Shown piece after piece: positions 24,350-34,807 of a stretch of DNA of 64,000 bases. Every line of letters begins with the position of its first letter. The stretch's first letter is position 1. The notes beneath the pieces are model-generated. The model had not been told where the DNA came from, ran no database searches, and saw only the letters and a list, made by a program, of their open reading frames with translations. The stretch is from Synaphobranchus kaupii (taxonomy: Eukaryota; Chordata; Actinopteri; Anguilliformes; Synaphobranchidae). Made by a program: the position numbers and the translations under genes. Location of the stretch: positions 102,882,479 to 102,946,478 of the forward strand of contig CM056380.1 in assembly GCA_029718625.1 (NCBI GenBank), read 5' to 3'.

Positions 24350-24366
24350 CCTCACTGTCTCTCTCT
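24230..24366 (+). repeat. (CT)n microsatellite
   Basis: About 135 bases of almost pure ct dinucleotide with rare ccc and ttt interruptions. The two serine/leucine-rich open frames that cross it are by-products. Confidence 0.95.
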
Positions 24367-25546
24367 GAGATGTATTTGACTATACAGCACATGAATGTGT
24401 TTTGTACTATATGAATGCATGGATAAACAAAGATCTGGGCTCAACTGTAAATGTGTATAATTGTGATTCTAGCTTATATTTGAGAGGGAAGCTATTATTG
24501 TTTTATGTTGTATTTATTATATTATTTCATAAGAAACATTTATAATCACAAAAATTAACTACAATTTGAAGTAAACCACTGGCATTCTTTCAGAGAAATC
24601 GTGCATTTATACCCCCTCTGAGCGTATTATTACTTATTAGCATTGTCATTGTGCCATAGGGTCTTTGTTCAGCCTAATTGCAGCCTCAGTGATAAAGAGA
24701 GTTTAGTCATTTTTTAATGATTCAGTATAAAGTCTTTCAATAATTGCACTTTTTATGGGAGTGGAACCATTTCAATTTGTTTTGCAGTGGATTTGGTGGG
24801 GAAAAAACAAGCCATTTAACCTGGGTCTTTAAGCAGTCCTGGGTTAAATGGGTTTTGAGTTTGAGAATGCATTTTTGATCTATTTTAAATACTTGGAAGA
24901 CTTCATTGAAATGCTGCTGGTAGCTTCAAAATGCTTTTCGAATACTATTTAAAATACGCATATCAAATACTATGCTCAAGATTATTGGCCAGAGGGAGTA
25001 ATAAAAGGCTTATGAAAGTCCACAGATAAATTATATAAAATAAGAAATATGTGTACCAATTTATTAGACTTAGGATGTGACCTATTTTCCTTTTAGAGCT
25101 TGCTAACAGTTTTTTGGGAAATAGAAATTGCTATGCTTATGTCTGCTTATTTGCTCATTTGCTCATTTGGAATAAACCAATTGATTGGTCGGGGTCCTGT
25201 TGTGGTTTTACTTAGTTTCACACTTAAGTTGTGTTCACTACCATTAGTGCATGTTGTAATTAAAACATGGTATAAAGTCTAGTATGCATTGGTTTTAATT
25301 CTGTATAGGCACTGTGGGAATTTATACCATATACCAAATACGTCCATGAAGTCAGATCATGTAAATAAATACTGTAATAATTGTAAATAAGTACTGCATT
25401 TTGAAAAATTTAAATGTACTCAAATGCTTGTGTGGAAAAATGTATTTAAAATGTAAAAAAATATTTTACTGAACAAGTATTTGTAATTGAAATGTTTGAA
25501 ATACATAGTTGACCCGAGTGCATGTAAAAAGTCCTTGTACAAATTA

Positions 25547-25630
25547 CAGTTAAAGTCGAAAGTTTACATACACCTTCCAAATCCATTTGAACTCAGTTTT
25601 TCAGAATTCCTAGTAATCCTAGTAAACAAT
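25547..25630 (+). mobile_element. Tc1-like transposon end (salmonid/Sleeping Beauty-type TIR)
   Basis: Sequence starting after a TA at 25545-25546 reads cagttaaagtcgaaagttta, then 'catacacc' and 'ctcagtttttcagaattcct'. I recognise this as the terminal repeat of the fish Tc1 subfamily that includes the salmonid elements. Only this end is visible; no transposase and no right end are found nearby, so it is a truncated relic. Confidence 0.75.
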
Positions 25631-25680
25631 GTTGCCAGTGGAAAACCATTTAATGAATGTAAAAAAAATTATAAAATAAT

Positions 25681-25857
25681 TTTATGGGATAGCTGTTAAA
25701 TAATGAGTTATTGTTGTTCTTGTACAAACAACTTTTTACAAACATTTTCTCATAAAAATATAGGATTTCATAGTTTTTTTCTTTTTTCAAAGTACTGTCA
25801 AAGTTATGTAGAATAACTACAATAACTCATTATTTAACAATTATCCCATAAAATAAA
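25681..25857 (+). repeat. AT-rich inverted repeat
   Basis: Arms of about 38 bases: ttatgggatagctgttaaat and onward at 25681-25718 is matched in reverse at 25818-25857, with a loop of about 100 bases. It may be the internal part of the Tc1-like relic starting at 25547, whose family carries long inverted repeats. Confidence 0.55.
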
Positions 25858-26300
25858 AGTTAAATAACAGGATTTATAGGCCTAAATGCATAATAAGACC
25901 AATATTATGTTCAAATAACAGTCATCGAAAGATGCTGTACTTTTCATAATCATCTATTGGCGGCGCTAGACCTAAACCACCTTTATTTCTGAACAAAGCT
26001 GAGCGGAAAAAAATTAAGTTAAAACTCTGAATCTTCATATGGTCCAGACACGCCTTGTTTTCATCAAATCTCCACCCTGCACACGTATATACTGGAGAGA
26101 CCCTTAAAATATCGGATAAGTCAAATATCTGAATCACAAGTGGAATTCCGGGCGTAAGTGCCATTTGCACATGATTATCTGAACTCTGAATCTGTCCATA
26201 TGTGTCCGCTTATGGTTAAAGTAGATTTTTAGGAACATTGCTTCATAATACTGTTGTTCATAATCTGGATTCTGTACGTATATACTGTTATTCATCACTT

Positions 26301-26487
26301 GGGGTGGCAGTGTAGTAATGGCTAAGGAACTGAGCTTGCCACTCCCAGGTGGGGCACCACTGTTGTACCCTTGAGCAAGGCACTTAACCTGAATTGCTTC
26401 AGTAAATATCCAGCTGTATAAATGGATTGCATGTAAAAAGAAAATAAACTGAGTAAGTTGAACATCTGCTAAATTGTAAAATGCTTA
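26301..26487 (+). mobile_element. tRNA-derived SINE, family A, copy 2
   Basis: Shares 'gtggcagtgtagtaatggct', 'cccttgagcaaggcacttaa' and the 'catctgctaaattg' tail with the copies at 28793 and 45604. The segment that would carry the B box is shortened, so the copy is internally deleted and transcriptionally dead. Confidence 0.8.
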
Positions 26488-26597
26488 ACCACATTTTTTC
26501 TCACCACACATAAAATGACTGTGTCAGATCTGCATTATTCATGATTATGTATATTCACAAGTTTGCCTGTCTTTCATGACAACTGTGAAAACTTTTG

Positions 26598-26690
26598 AAG
26601 ATTTATTTAACCAGGCAGGTCACTTAAGAACAAATGCTTTTTTACAAGGATGGCATGAGAAGAGGCAAGCCTCTTGCGGGGGATAGTCAC
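26598..26690 (+). repeat. fish interspersed repeat fragment (tttatttaaccagg)
   Basis: 'tttatttaaccaggcaggtc' followed by 'acttaagaacaaat' is a sequence seen in many fish genomes. A related fragment lies at 28545-28665. Its family is not identified with certainty. Confidence 0.5.
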
Positions 26691-27667
26691 ATTATATAAA
26701 AACAATTAAGACAGGGTGCGGAGCCTGAGTCAGCTTCAGCATCAATGTGATAATTCTGTCACCTATTTTCTACCATTAAAGTAAAAATTCACTGCACTTA
26801 GTTCAATATGTATGTTGTTTCTTATGTTTATGTTAGTAATACTAGAAAAAATGCACCTTCTTAAAAAACTTTTTTTGTTCTTGGCAAAAGCAGCCTTAAG
26901 AGTTGTCAATGTAATACCCTTACCATCAAGCATTTCACCAATAATCTTTGTCCATAATGTCTGTCTGTAATTTCATCTGATAGACAGTATAGACTTGTCA
27001 ATAAACAATGGTAGCTTGAAGCAAGATGCAATGGCTGTGCACACTTTTTTTAAGATGAAAAATATAGGAACATCTTATTGACACGCCAAATTGGCTGGTT
27101 GACCAGAGATGCTTGCACTCGCATTGATTGATTGATTGATTGATTTTATAAACATAATGATAAATTGTCAGGAGTATTAATGCTAATATACATACAGGGC
27201 TCAAAATGATCTGAAAAGTAAACTGAAAGCCGCGTGCTACACATCCATCACAGTTTTGGCTACCTTTCTTTGTTACCTGTTTGCCTGGTCAGGCTAGCTA
27301 CCAAATTCCATTACTTTTTTGTACAGTGGTAAATATCAGAAATATAAATAAATAGAACAAAATTTAAGACTCAAGTTAGGAACATTTCCTGGTCAAGTGA
27401 CAAATGAACTAATGTTAGCTAGTTAGCTATGCTAGTGCTAAGCAAATTTCAATAGAAATCTCTCATTTAAAAAAAACCTTTTTCTTGCGTTTTTACTGTT
27501 AAGCAGTACGATGAGGTTTAATTTCACATTCACCTGTGGTTCATTCATTGCTGTTTTTTATTGCTGTTCTAAAAGACACATCAGCAGGGAAACATTCCTG
27601 TTTGACAAACGTTTTAGAGGAGGAAAGACTGTGTGGGTCTGAGAAATCAAATTACAGCACTACCAGG

Positions 27668-28061
27668 GGGGTATACTACCAAAGAAGGTTAACATACCAA
27701 GGTTTTTTTTTTTTTGCTTTAGGTGGCTTGACAAAACCTAACTACCACAATCTGGCTTAACCGGTATCACAAAGGTGGAACACAGGCTTTATTAACCAAC
27801 CCGTGCACGTTCCCATAAAAGGGGCGGGGTCTGCAACAATGAGCCTATAGCAGCACAGTATGGATCATATTCGAGCTGCGTATTTCTCTCCTGAGGAAAA
27901 AAAAAACTGAAATGGAAGGATACGAAAAACATAAAACAATCATAATGGCAAAAAGCAGCACCGTTGTCAACAACAAAGCCAGCGAAGAGTGTCTACAAAA
28001 TATTGCTAATTGTGTAGATTCGTTAGATAATATTATTTACCTTACCACTCATAACAAATAA
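27668..28061 (+). mobile_element. DNA transposon relic carrying a SANT/Myb-like gene
   Basis: The left boundary is suggested by 'ggggggtatactaccaaaga' (27667 onward), a terminal-type sequence. The coding relic at 27860-28061 follows. No right terminal repeat was found, so the true 3' limit is unknown. The pairing of such a terminus with a SANT/Myb-like protein is typical of PIF/Harbinger-like elements, but the superfamily remains an inference. Confidence 0.45.
27860..28061 (+). pseudogene. SANT/Myb-like transposon protein fragment, frameshifted
   Basis: Begins MDHIRAAYFSPEE, then the frame breaks in a 10-base A run (27897-27906). After the shift an open segment continues to TAA at 28059-28061, with an EGYEKHK segment and a later NNKASEECLQNIAN segment. 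The last matches the 'NKAREECWQKIA' pattern seen in Myb/SANT-like DNA-binding proteins of transposons. The role in live relatives is binding the element's ends. Here the frameshift and the lack of the rest of the protein make it a relic. Confidence 0.55.
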
Positions 28062-28544
28062 ATCTACACTCTCATATAGACGTTGAACTTTGTAACTGCA
28101 GCCAGATACCTTTGCTTGACATCATGCTACTTGTGTTCTAAGCATGTGCTGTGTGTGCATTTATGTGTTGTGTTTGTTTGCAGGGGCACAGAACTATTTG
28201 CTTGGTTGCTTTGGTACTTGTGGCATGCATGCTAATTGACACATTTGATTATTTTCGCCGTCGTAAGGTGTAATCTCCACACCCCGCGACATGGAGCACT
28301 CATGTCATTGAACATATTTCCTCCTCAGCTTATTGTTTGTTCCTAGGTCTTAATCCGTGGCAAACTGCGTAAATCTCACACAGTTTTACGTTTGACCACG
28401 TAGTGTAACTGCGTTCAATTTAAATCCCCCTGTCTCTTGACTAGAATTGAGAACAAAATACGCATCATGCTTAGGTAGGCTCTGACAGAAAGGATCAGAA
28501 GGGAATCAGGATAATTTATGAATGAGCATAAAAAAGTTTTTTTT

Positions 28545-28665
28545 TCATGCTTTATTTACCCAGGTAGATCAACTGGGAAGTCAATTCTCATTTGCAGTGA
28601 TGAGCTGGGGGATCAATGTTGGCACAGAACTCAGGGGATTTTGGGGCACATTAGGTGGAAGGAAT
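28545..28665 (+). repeat. fish interspersed repeat fragment (tttatttacccagg)
   Basis: 'tttatttacccaggtagatc' and then 'tcaattctcatttgcagtga' recall a common fish interspersed repeat. It is related to the fragment at 26598. Confidence 0.5.
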
Positions 28666-28792
28666 GATTATGTGGCCAAACGTAGAGACAGTTTTGAGAG
28701 AACTTGACCAGGACAATAGGGTCAACACCTCTACTCCTTCTAAAAGTGCCGTGGAATGCTTAATGACCACAGTGAGTCAGGAGCTCGACTTG

Positions 28793-29020
28793 GGCGGCAG
28801 TGTAGTATGATGGTGAAGGAACTGGGCTTGTAACAGAAAGGTTGCAGGTTCGATTCCCAGGTAGGACACTGCCGTTGTACCCTTGAGCAAGGTACCTAAC
28901 CTGAATCGCTTCAGTATATATCCAGCTGTATAAATGGATAATATGTAAAAAATGCTAAAAAACTTGTGTAAGTCGCTCTGGATAAGAGCGTCTGCTAAAT
29001 GCCTGTAATGTAATGTAATG
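28793..29020 (+). mobile_element. tRNA-derived SINE, family A, copy 3 (best preserved)
   Basis: The promoter is intact: A-box-like tagtatgatgg at 28803-28813 and a perfect B box GGTTCGATTCC at 28847-28857. The common body follows, then gtcgctctggataagagcgt, 'ctgctaaatgcctg' and a taatg repeat tail ending at 29020. In the 5' part the tRNA-like segment runs from 'ggcggcag' to just past the B box. It is the reference copy for the family in this window. Confidence 0.88.
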
Positions 29021-29567
29021 AAAGGACGGCATCTTCTGTAGTGCGGTGCCCGATCACGGTGCTGGGGAATGTGCTTTCTATTTTGGTCCAGAGGAAAGAG
29101 TGCCCCCCTCCCGTGATGTACTTTCTGCCAAACAAGCACATCACAATTTGTTTTCTACATTAGAGCTCATTGCTGAGTGACAACAAGGTAAAAACAACAA
29201 GGCCTGCACACGGACTCAGGAGAGGAAACCCACACTTGTTATGACTTGTTCGGTGAGTCATTCTCACCGGAGGACCCCCCTGCTTCTTCTTCTTGGTTTA
29301 TTTATTTGTTTATTTATTTATAATAATTAATATTCTGTTAACATTTTTTTTTATATATAAAAGGCTTACATTAGAAGAGAGCAAATTCCACATTCATTTT
29401 CAGATTTTTTAATTTGCATTGCGCTGTGAGGGTTTTCAAGGCATTGACTGAAATCACACTTTGAACATGTACTGTAACATCCTGAAAACATTTTTATATT
29501 GTTCATTTCAAGTTAATGTTTAAGGGCATTTTCATTTTCTTTGTAAGCTCATGGGATGTTTTCCCCT

Positions 29568-30360
29568 AGTGCCCTCCACTATTATTGGCACCCCTGGTAA
29601 AGATGAGTAAAAAGAGTTATAAAAAAAAAAAGAGTCCCTCATCAAGAAATACTTAATTTTAACAAAACCACATGTGCCACAATTATTGGTACCCCTGCAT
29701 TTATATATAGAATAAAGTAATCATTTTTAATATTTGGTCACATATCCTTTGCATGCCATGACTTCCAGATGTCTGTGACCCAACAACATCAAAAGACTCT
29801 TGATATCTTATTTTCTGGTACTCTTACAAGTGATACTATAACATCTCTGCATTTAAATTGATCTCTATGGGAATTTGGGGGTGGGACTAGATTTATCTGT
29901 AAATTACACTGGAACAGTATGGAACACATGGTCGGCTAAAAGTCATCAAGGGTCGGACGTATCAAACAAGCCTTAAACCATCACTCTGCTGCCAGAAATA
30001 CAGTAGATATGGATGGATAACTTGAAGGGTTTATTCTCCTGACTTATGTTTCCATAGAGTTCAATAGGAAGATTTGTCAGGAGAAACAACCCTTCAAGTG
30101 ATCAATTCATATCTACAGCATATCTAGCAACAGAGTGATGGTTTGAGGCTCATTTGATACCTCAGACCCTTGATGATTTACAGCCATTTTACCAACCATG
30201 TATTCCATACTGTTCCAGCATAATTTACAGCTTAATCTAGACCCCCCCCCCCCCCCCCCTTCCTATAGCGATCCATCCAAATGCAGAGACGTTATAGTAT
30301 CGCTTGTAAGAGCACCAGAGAATAAGATATCAAGAGTCTTTTGATGTTGTTGGGTGTATA
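29568..30360 (+). mobile_element. foldback element F1, copy 1, next to a Tc1-like terminus
   Basis: The left part (29568-29600) reads 'gtgccctccactattattgg' and 'cacccctgg', like the terminal repeat of a fish Tc1 family. From about 29778 to 30354 the DNA is a large imperfect palindrome. 'caacaacatcaaaagactct' on the left is matched in reverse by 'gagtcttttgatgttgttg' on the right, and the apex lies near 30060 between 'ctcctgac' and 'gtcaggag'. Arms are about 280 bases. An 18-base C run (30242-30259) sits in the right arm. A longer copy occupies 55238-56391. Confidence 0.75.
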
Positions 30361-30811
30361 GGTCTTCAATTGCTTACACATTTTAGTTTACGGCTCGCAA
30401 AATGCATCCATGACAACCATATAATTGTGTGAAAAAAGACATTTTTTTGTACTCTCAGAAGAATGAACCATTTTAAAGTGATTTTTGGAAAGAATTATTT
30501 CATGGGGGAGCATGCCTCCGGACCCCCCCTAGAGTCAACCTATCTGCATTTGAATGGATCTCTATGGGAGAATTGGGGGGGGTGGGGGGCGGGAACTAGA
30601 TTACGCTGGAACAGTATGGATCACATGGTTAGCTAGATGGCTATAAGTCATCAAGGGTCTGAGGTATCAAACTAGCCTCAAACCATCACTCTGCTGCCAG
30701 ATATGCAGTAGATATGGATGGATCACTTTAAGGGTTGTTTCTCCTGACTTATTTTCCTATTGAACTCTATGGAAAAATGATTCACGAGAAGCAACCCTTA
30801 AAGTGATCCAG
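30361..30811 (+). mobile_element. foldback element F2, left arm only
   Basis: Related to F1: it shares 'gcatttgaatggatctctat', 'tcatcaagggtctgaggtat' and 'ctgctgccagatatgcagta', and it reaches the apex ('cctgacttatttt'). It ends about 60 bases beyond, so the right arm is missing here. Its reverse complement is found at 48075-48345 and 48548-48640. It has no coding capacity. Confidence 0.65.
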
Positions 30812-31280
30812 CTCCCGCTTGCAGAACGAGAACGCTAAAGGCAATAAAAGTCACTAATAGGTTATCTGGACTGTGAGAAATGAAAAGCTTTCAATAATTT
30901 CCTTAGCCTCCAATCAGTCAATAAAATAAATTTTAAAATAATTTATTTTACTCTCCCATTTATAATTTACTGGCTCTTTTTTATTTTTCAACTCCTCTCT
31001 TTTCCTATTTTCTAGGTCCTAAGCATGTGTTTAATCATTTATCAATTTCCAATTTTCCCCATGCAACATATCCCATTTCCTCGCCACATTCATTAGCGAC
31101 TTTTGTCGCCTTTAGGATTGTGCAGTGGAAGACGATAGGATATCTATTTAGCATTGATTTAATTGAATGTAACTGAGTTAAGAGGTACGTTTTTATTGCT
31201 ATACGTGTAATAACAGTGAATGTATGCACCAAGTTTGTCATTATTCTCATTACAGACGGGTGTAAGAAAGAATACAGTAC

Positions 31281-31447
31281 CCCCGGGACCACAGTGCAGT
31301 ATGATAACAGCCATAAACAATTAAAAACAGAAAGAAATACAATAATTAACATTATAAAAAAGACAATGAGCAATAAATGCAAAGTAGAATTTTTTCCTGC
31401 TTGGGGGATTTAAGTCAAATTGGACCGCATATGATCCAGGAAAACGG
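31281..31447 (+). repeat. dispersed repeat R3, copy 1
   Basis: About 167 bases ('gggaccacagtgcagtat...' to '...gatccaggaaaacgg') recur at 42948-43114 in the same orientation with roughly 93-95% identity by eye. The minus-strand frame through both copies is hydrophobic but has no recognisable domain and is probably chance. Both copies end at the same 'aaaacgg', which suggests a defined element boundary. Confidence 0.8.
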
Positions 31448-31633
31448 TTGATGGGCTTTTGAGTAGGTTATGATCATGCACGCATTGGGGAAAGCCCCGG
31501 AATGAGCAACTCGGTGTACGCTGTGGTGCGATTTGCGCCATTAACGCGGAATCACCTATAGCGGGCAGCGCGAGTGCGAATCGCAGTGTAATTTAGCCCA
31601 AAATAGCATTCCCCTGCAGTAAAATTTAACTGG

Positions 31634-31952
31634 GCTGCTCCCTCTTGATGGACACACCCCCCCCACTTCAGCCTATGGCGAGCCCCCAAATTACGAAACA
31701 AGCTCAGGCGCGTGACGAAATTGCTACCTCGCCAGTGATGGCTCGCCACCGGCCGGGAAATAGAGCCCCAAATTTGCAGTTTCGCTGCTCCCTCTGGACT
31801 GACACACCTCCACCAGCTACTCTCCTCCCACTTCCGGTGCACGGCGAGTCAAACAGGCTCAGGAGCGTGAAAATACATGCGGAAAATGTCACTCCGCCAA
31901 TGCGCTGGCTCACCACCTGCCATGCGCCAGCCGGAAAATAGAGCCCCAAATA
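31634..31952 (+). repeat. GC-rich tandem duplication
   Basis: Two diverged copies (31634-31774 and 31784-31952) each start 'gctgctccctct', contain 'gctcaggcgcgtga' or 'gctcaggagcgtga', and end with 'aatagagccccaaat'. The CpG-rich base composition stands out from the AT-rich surroundings. Frames on both strands are repeat by-products. It probably derives from a GC-rich DNA transposon. Confidence 0.7.
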
Positions 31953-32092
31953 TTAAAATTGATTACTTTATTCTACATTATGTTAAACTGTGCAATATTT
32001 TGTTGATGCCCGAAAATGGGGCATGTACATGTACAAAAGGTTCTATAATTTCTAAACTGTTCATCCTATATGGATGAAAATACCCTCAAATA
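31953..32092 (+). repeat. fragment of foldback F1 outer arm
   Basis: 'gattactttattctaca', 'gatgcccgaaaatgggg', 'acaaaaggttctata' and 'gatgaaaataccct' match the right outer arm of the element at 55238-56391 (56190-56285). Only this piece is present. Confidence 0.7.
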
Positions 32093-32359
32093 ACTCACTG
32101 TAGATTAGCTATGATTTGCAGATACATGTCTTGGTGTTTCAGTCTTACTACAATGGTGAAAATCAGTAATGTTTATAGGAATGCTATCTTTTGCACAGCA
32201 AGAATTAAAATGCTTTGCCATATTTTCTAAATTGCTATTGAGTACAAAACAGCTTCCATATACATGATATGATGTGCAGATATACACACATGCAAAAAAA
32301 TGGCATTATGAATACAGAATTTGTTACTGAGCTAACTTTGCTCTGTGGTAGATGACTAA

Positions 32360-32522
32360 GGGCCTGATTTACTAAGACATTTAGCATAAACCTTATAGCA
32401 CACATAAAACCAATAACATGACCAATGATTGGTCATGGAATTTGTTTTGCATTGGTTGTGTTATTAGTTTTGCATGTGCTAAAAGGTTTTGCATACGCTA
32501 AAGGTCTTAGTAAATCAGGCCC
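32360..32522 (+). mobile_element. 163-bp MITE with perfect 19-bp TIRs and TAA duplication
   Basis: Both ends carry GGGCCTGATTTACTAAGAC in inverted orientation. The element is flanked by TAA at 32357-32359 and at 32523-32525. GGGCC-type ends and a three-base TWA/TAA duplication are the signature of PIF/Harbinger MITEs. The interior also shows internal inverted symmetry around 'attggtcatggaatt'. No coding capacity. Confidence 0.85.
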
Positions 32523-32814
32523 TAAGACACAGCACACACAGAGGACAGCCACAACACATCACTTTCCCTGTCGTCATAATGAAATCCATTCAGACAGTTC
32601 AGACAGGGCCATTGATTCTTGAACCGACTCCTATGTTTTCCTCGAAATCCGATTCTGGCTCGAACACATACAGGGTGGATTCCAATCGCCTATTTTATCC
32701 GTCCTCTTCTCCTCAGTCCTCGCCTCTCCCCGGAAATCGATCGAGGTTCGCCATCTTTAAGGACATTCCAAACCGCTAAATGCTCCTCGGAGGAGTGAGG
32801 AGTGGGGAACGATG

Positions 32815-33210
32815 AGGCTCCCGGAGGGTGCTTCAGTGAGGAAACACAAGTGTAGCCTTTGCGGAAGTCTTTTCTCAGAACATGTGATGTGTATAAATTA
32901 TCCACCGCTCTTCACGTCTGCCATGTCGCAGGCACAGCTCTACACAAATGAAATTTTACCGTTCCTTTCCATTTATTATCTAGCGCTAATTCATAATGAC
33001 ACGCATTCCTTATAACGAACAAAAGCACCGTTTATTCATGAAAAAATAAGCTAAAAAGCATTATAGTTAAGCATGTGAGCATAATATGACGCTGACGCTT
33101 GATTGAGCAAGGATCGTTCCATTAATGCATGTTGCCTCCTTTCCTCCATCCACGTATCTGATCCTTGCATCCTTTCCTCGCGTCCTCCGTTGGGCGGAGC
33201 TAAGTGGCAT
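32815..33210 (+). repeat. dispersed repeat R2, copy 1
   Basis: Shares 'gcttcagtgaggaaac', 'aagcaccgtttattcatgaa' and 'ttgggcggagctaag' with 48661-49650. The first 150 bases upstream (32665-32814) are rich in 'tcctc' and 'gaggag' and may belong to the same element. Class unknown; no coding potential. Confidence 0.65.
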
Positions 33211-34802
33211 AATTCTTTAGACGGTATTGACGTGGAGACCTTCATGATTTTATATCATCGCTGCATACCGTAATAACGTGAAACCGGCCAACCTTAGACC
33301 GCACAGATACGTTTGCGGAGTGCAATGAATGGCTTATGTTTCCACACTATCCTGATGTCGGCATGCCGTTTATGGGATTGCTAGGCTGTTTCTTTACGCC
33401 TATCACATGAACAGGCACGCACATCAAATTTACCAACAATCGGCATTCGTCATCTGATACACCTGGTATACGCACAACAACGAAGGATCCCATGTTGGAT
33501 TGTCATAGAACTTTTATTAAGAAAAAAAGTAAGGAAACTTTAAGAAAGGTGTCGTGAATGAGGCACATTGTGTGCATCAAACGATTTCTGCTCCCAGAAT
33601 ATCCAACGTGCAGAGTCTGATTACACCATTGCGTTTACAGATCAAAAATAACACATTTTTTAGCGTGTTGCTAACAAGCTGTGGCCTACGTAATAGAACT
33701 TACCTAATGTATGACTCACGTAGGCTCAAGAACTATGGCCAGGAAATCCAAGCAGGTTCTTTAAAAATAATGCTAATAATTAATAAAATCTATTGTGTCG
33801 TGTTTATCTCACGTGGGATTTTTGCAGAAAGTCTTAAGAAAGCGAGATGTTTACAGACCCGTGTGTAGCTGCGAGGGCAGCAGCCTGCGTGGTTATTATT
33901 ACACATACAAGCCTGCATCTCAAGCCCCGCAGCAAAAAACACAATAAAGTTCCCGAGTTTGACTGTGTGATGTATTCTTTGGGCGACCTACATAGAATGT
34001 ACTTATTGGTATTAATAAGCGACGTCTATGAATGGCGGGGGAGGGGATGGATGGGGCGGTGGCATGCAATGTTTTAAAAGCGTTGCTGAGGGACTCTGTC
34101 CCAAGATGGTTCTTTTTTTTTAAATTTTTTTATTTTTTTTTTTTATCTGCTTTTGTGCTTTTTTTTCTTTCAACGGCCTGGAGCACCGAGAGAATTACTG
34201 TCCCTCTGACTCTATTCTGCCTCCTGAGTTTGGGCACTTGATTCCTTAGTGATGCCCTTGGGGAATGTGCTAGGGAATAAAATCCAGACATAAGTGGCAT
34301 CCCTGCTGTTTTCACAGAGCTGGCCTTCTGTTGAGAGTAGTGTCACAACCCTAAGAAACAATACATAACTAATATAGTGTATAATGGATTATATTAGTAC
34401 AGCATGTGTATAGAGGTTATCTAGTAGAGATTAATGCTATACTGTCAGTTATGTGAAGACTCCTGATAGCTGAGAAGCCTTCGGCTCATTTCAAATGGAG
34501 ACCGAGCAATGTAGTGCAAGTCAGGGAAGGCAGTCACAACTGCAATCCTTGCCTGAACCCCCCGTCTGCATTCTCCTGCAGTCTGTGATTGGCAGGCCTC
34601 GGCCATAATCAGTCTACCCACGCTTAAACTCCTACTGCCGTTAAATATGTGGATTCTCAGCCAAACTGGATTTCTTTGTGTAAATCTTTTCTTTTTATTG
34701 ACAGTTTAATTATTGTCACATTTCCAGTTGTCTGATGTTTCATGTATGAAATATTCTATATTGAAAAGTGCAAGAGGAAATTATCTGCAATAACAAAAAT
34801 CA
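33211..34802. other. gene-free stretch
   Basis: No gene is supportable. A T-rich low-complexity tract lies at about 34108-34170. Confidence 0.4.
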
Positions 34803-34807
34803 CAGGG
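34803..34807. repeat. target-site duplication, left
   Basis: CAGGG directly before the left LTR, matched by CAGGG at 42062-42066. Five bases is the usual length for Ty3/gypsy integrase. Confidence 0.9.

Noticed and set aside
24052..24414. Ser/Leu-rich proteins at 24052-24414
   Set aside because: They are translations of a (CT)n microsatellite.
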